NCBI GenBank assembly: GCA_025453375.1
Contig: JALOQT010000188.1
Span: forward strand, 1 to 5,506
DNA from: Phycisphaerales bacterium
Lineage (GTDB): Bacteria > Planctomycetota > Phycisphaerae > Phycisphaerales > UBA1924
Direction: 5' to 3'
DNA: 5,506 bases
This document shows positions 5,195 to 5,506 of the stretch, piece after piece. Below the pieces are notes generated by a model. The model saw nothing but the letters and a program-made list of their open reading frames with translations. It was not told where the DNA came from and made no database searches. Within the stretch, counting starts at the first letter, position 1, and each line of letters starts with the position of its first letter. Both the position numbers and the translations under genes were made by a program.

Positions 5195-5506
5195 ATGGCC
5201 TCGCACCCCGCGACACACCCCACCACTCCCGCCCCCACTCCCGCCCCCACTCCCGGCCCACGCGACGCGCGCGACGCGCGTCTGCCCGTCACGGTCCTCT
5301 CCGGCTTTCTCGGCGCAGGCAAGACGACGCTGCTCAATCACATCCTGCACAATCGCCAGGGCCTGCGCGTCGCCGTCATCGTCAATGACATGAGCGAGGT
5401 CAACATCGATGCCGAACTGGTCAAGACCGGCGGCAAGCTCGACGCCGGCGATGATGCCAGCGTCGTGCTCGATCGTGTGCAGGAGCAGCTCGTCGAACTC
5501 TCCAAC
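5195..5506 (+). CDS. COG0523 (CobW/G3E) metallochaperone GTPase, partial (5' end)
   Basis: The first 104 codons are present and the gene runs off the window. The core begins at [20 protein letters not shown] (29-48). This contains the P-loop GFLGAGKT (37-44, K43, T44), followed by [19 protein letters not shown] (58-76), the signature of the large zinc-linked COG0523 branch. The window ends at VELSN, exactly where the family has GCICCTL, so the metal-binding CxCC site cannot be checked. Members are cytoplasmic GTPases that deliver zinc or another metal to client enzymes. The ATG at 5195 is the only reasonable start: TAG lies in frame at 5186 and no other ATG or GTG precedes the P-loop. There is no Shine-Dalgarno. 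Residues 2-28 are a Pro/Thr/Arg-rich extension that the family usually lacks. The adjacent inverted repeat suggests metal-responsive control. The exact metal is inferred. Confidence 0.88.
   Translation, partial: MASHPATHPTTPAPTPAPTPGPRDARDARLPVTVLSGFLGAGKTTLLNHILHNRQGLRVAVIVNDMSEVNIDAELVKTGGKLDAGDDASVVLDRVQEQLVELSN
5225..5255 (+). repeat. 12-bp tandem repeat (2.6 copies) in the COG0523 N-terminus
   Basis: The unit ACTCCCGCCCCC occurs at 5225-5236 and 5237-5248, followed by a partial copy ACTCCCG to 5255. Because 12 is a multiple of three, each unit adds the four residues TPAP, and copy-number change would keep the frame. Directly after it, the 9-bp unit CGCGACGCG is duplicated at 5261-5278 and encodes RDA twice. 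Confidence 0.75.

Overview
This is a GC-rich window with long, dense reading frames. It holds one complete gene on the minus strand, one complete but frame-interrupted gene on the plus strand, and the first 104 codons of a third gene that runs off the right edge. No RNA gene, insertion sequence or CRISPR array is visible. The combination of a divergent GH35-like protein with a Lys/Ala/Pro-rich linker and a lipobox-bearing TolC-type protein with a 'SREY...LYL/YLL...ERH' N-terminal signature suggests a Planctomycetota bacterium, possibly Phycisphaerae. This is inference from protein style, not from a marker gene.

Layout: positions 1-138 are non-coding and carry a C-rich tract that is a G-quadruplex motif on the minus strand. 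Positions 139-3114 (minus) encode a 991-residue GH35 beta-galactosidase-like protein. Its start is fixed by a GGAG Shine-Dalgarno sequence and by where family homology begins. Positions 3115-3434 are a divergent intergenic region with two tandem 11-bp repeats and a small GC hairpin. Positions 3435-5151 (plus) encode a TolC/OEP-family outer-membrane efflux lipoprotein. Its reading frame changes near 3984-4002, so it is a recent pseudogene, a sequencing error, or a frameshifted gene. Positions 5152-5194 are a 43-bp gap dominated by a near-perfect inverted repeat. From 5195 a COG0523 (CobW/G3E) metallochaperone GTPase begins and is cut by the window end just before its expected CxCC metal site.

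The most interesting points are two. The GH35-like protein keeps the barrel motifs and the acid/base Glu (167) but has no acidic residue where the nucleophile should be, and the usual Asn before the acid/base is His. The inverted repeat (TGCAA-N5-TTGCA core), which overlaps a TATAGT -10-like box directly before the COG0523 ATG, looks like a Fur/Zur-family operator controlling a possibly leaderless zinc-chaperone transcript.

The three genes show no obvious shared pathway. The GH35-like gene is divergent from the other two. The TolC and COG0523 genes are adjacent and co-oriented, but the COG0523 gene appears to have its own control region.
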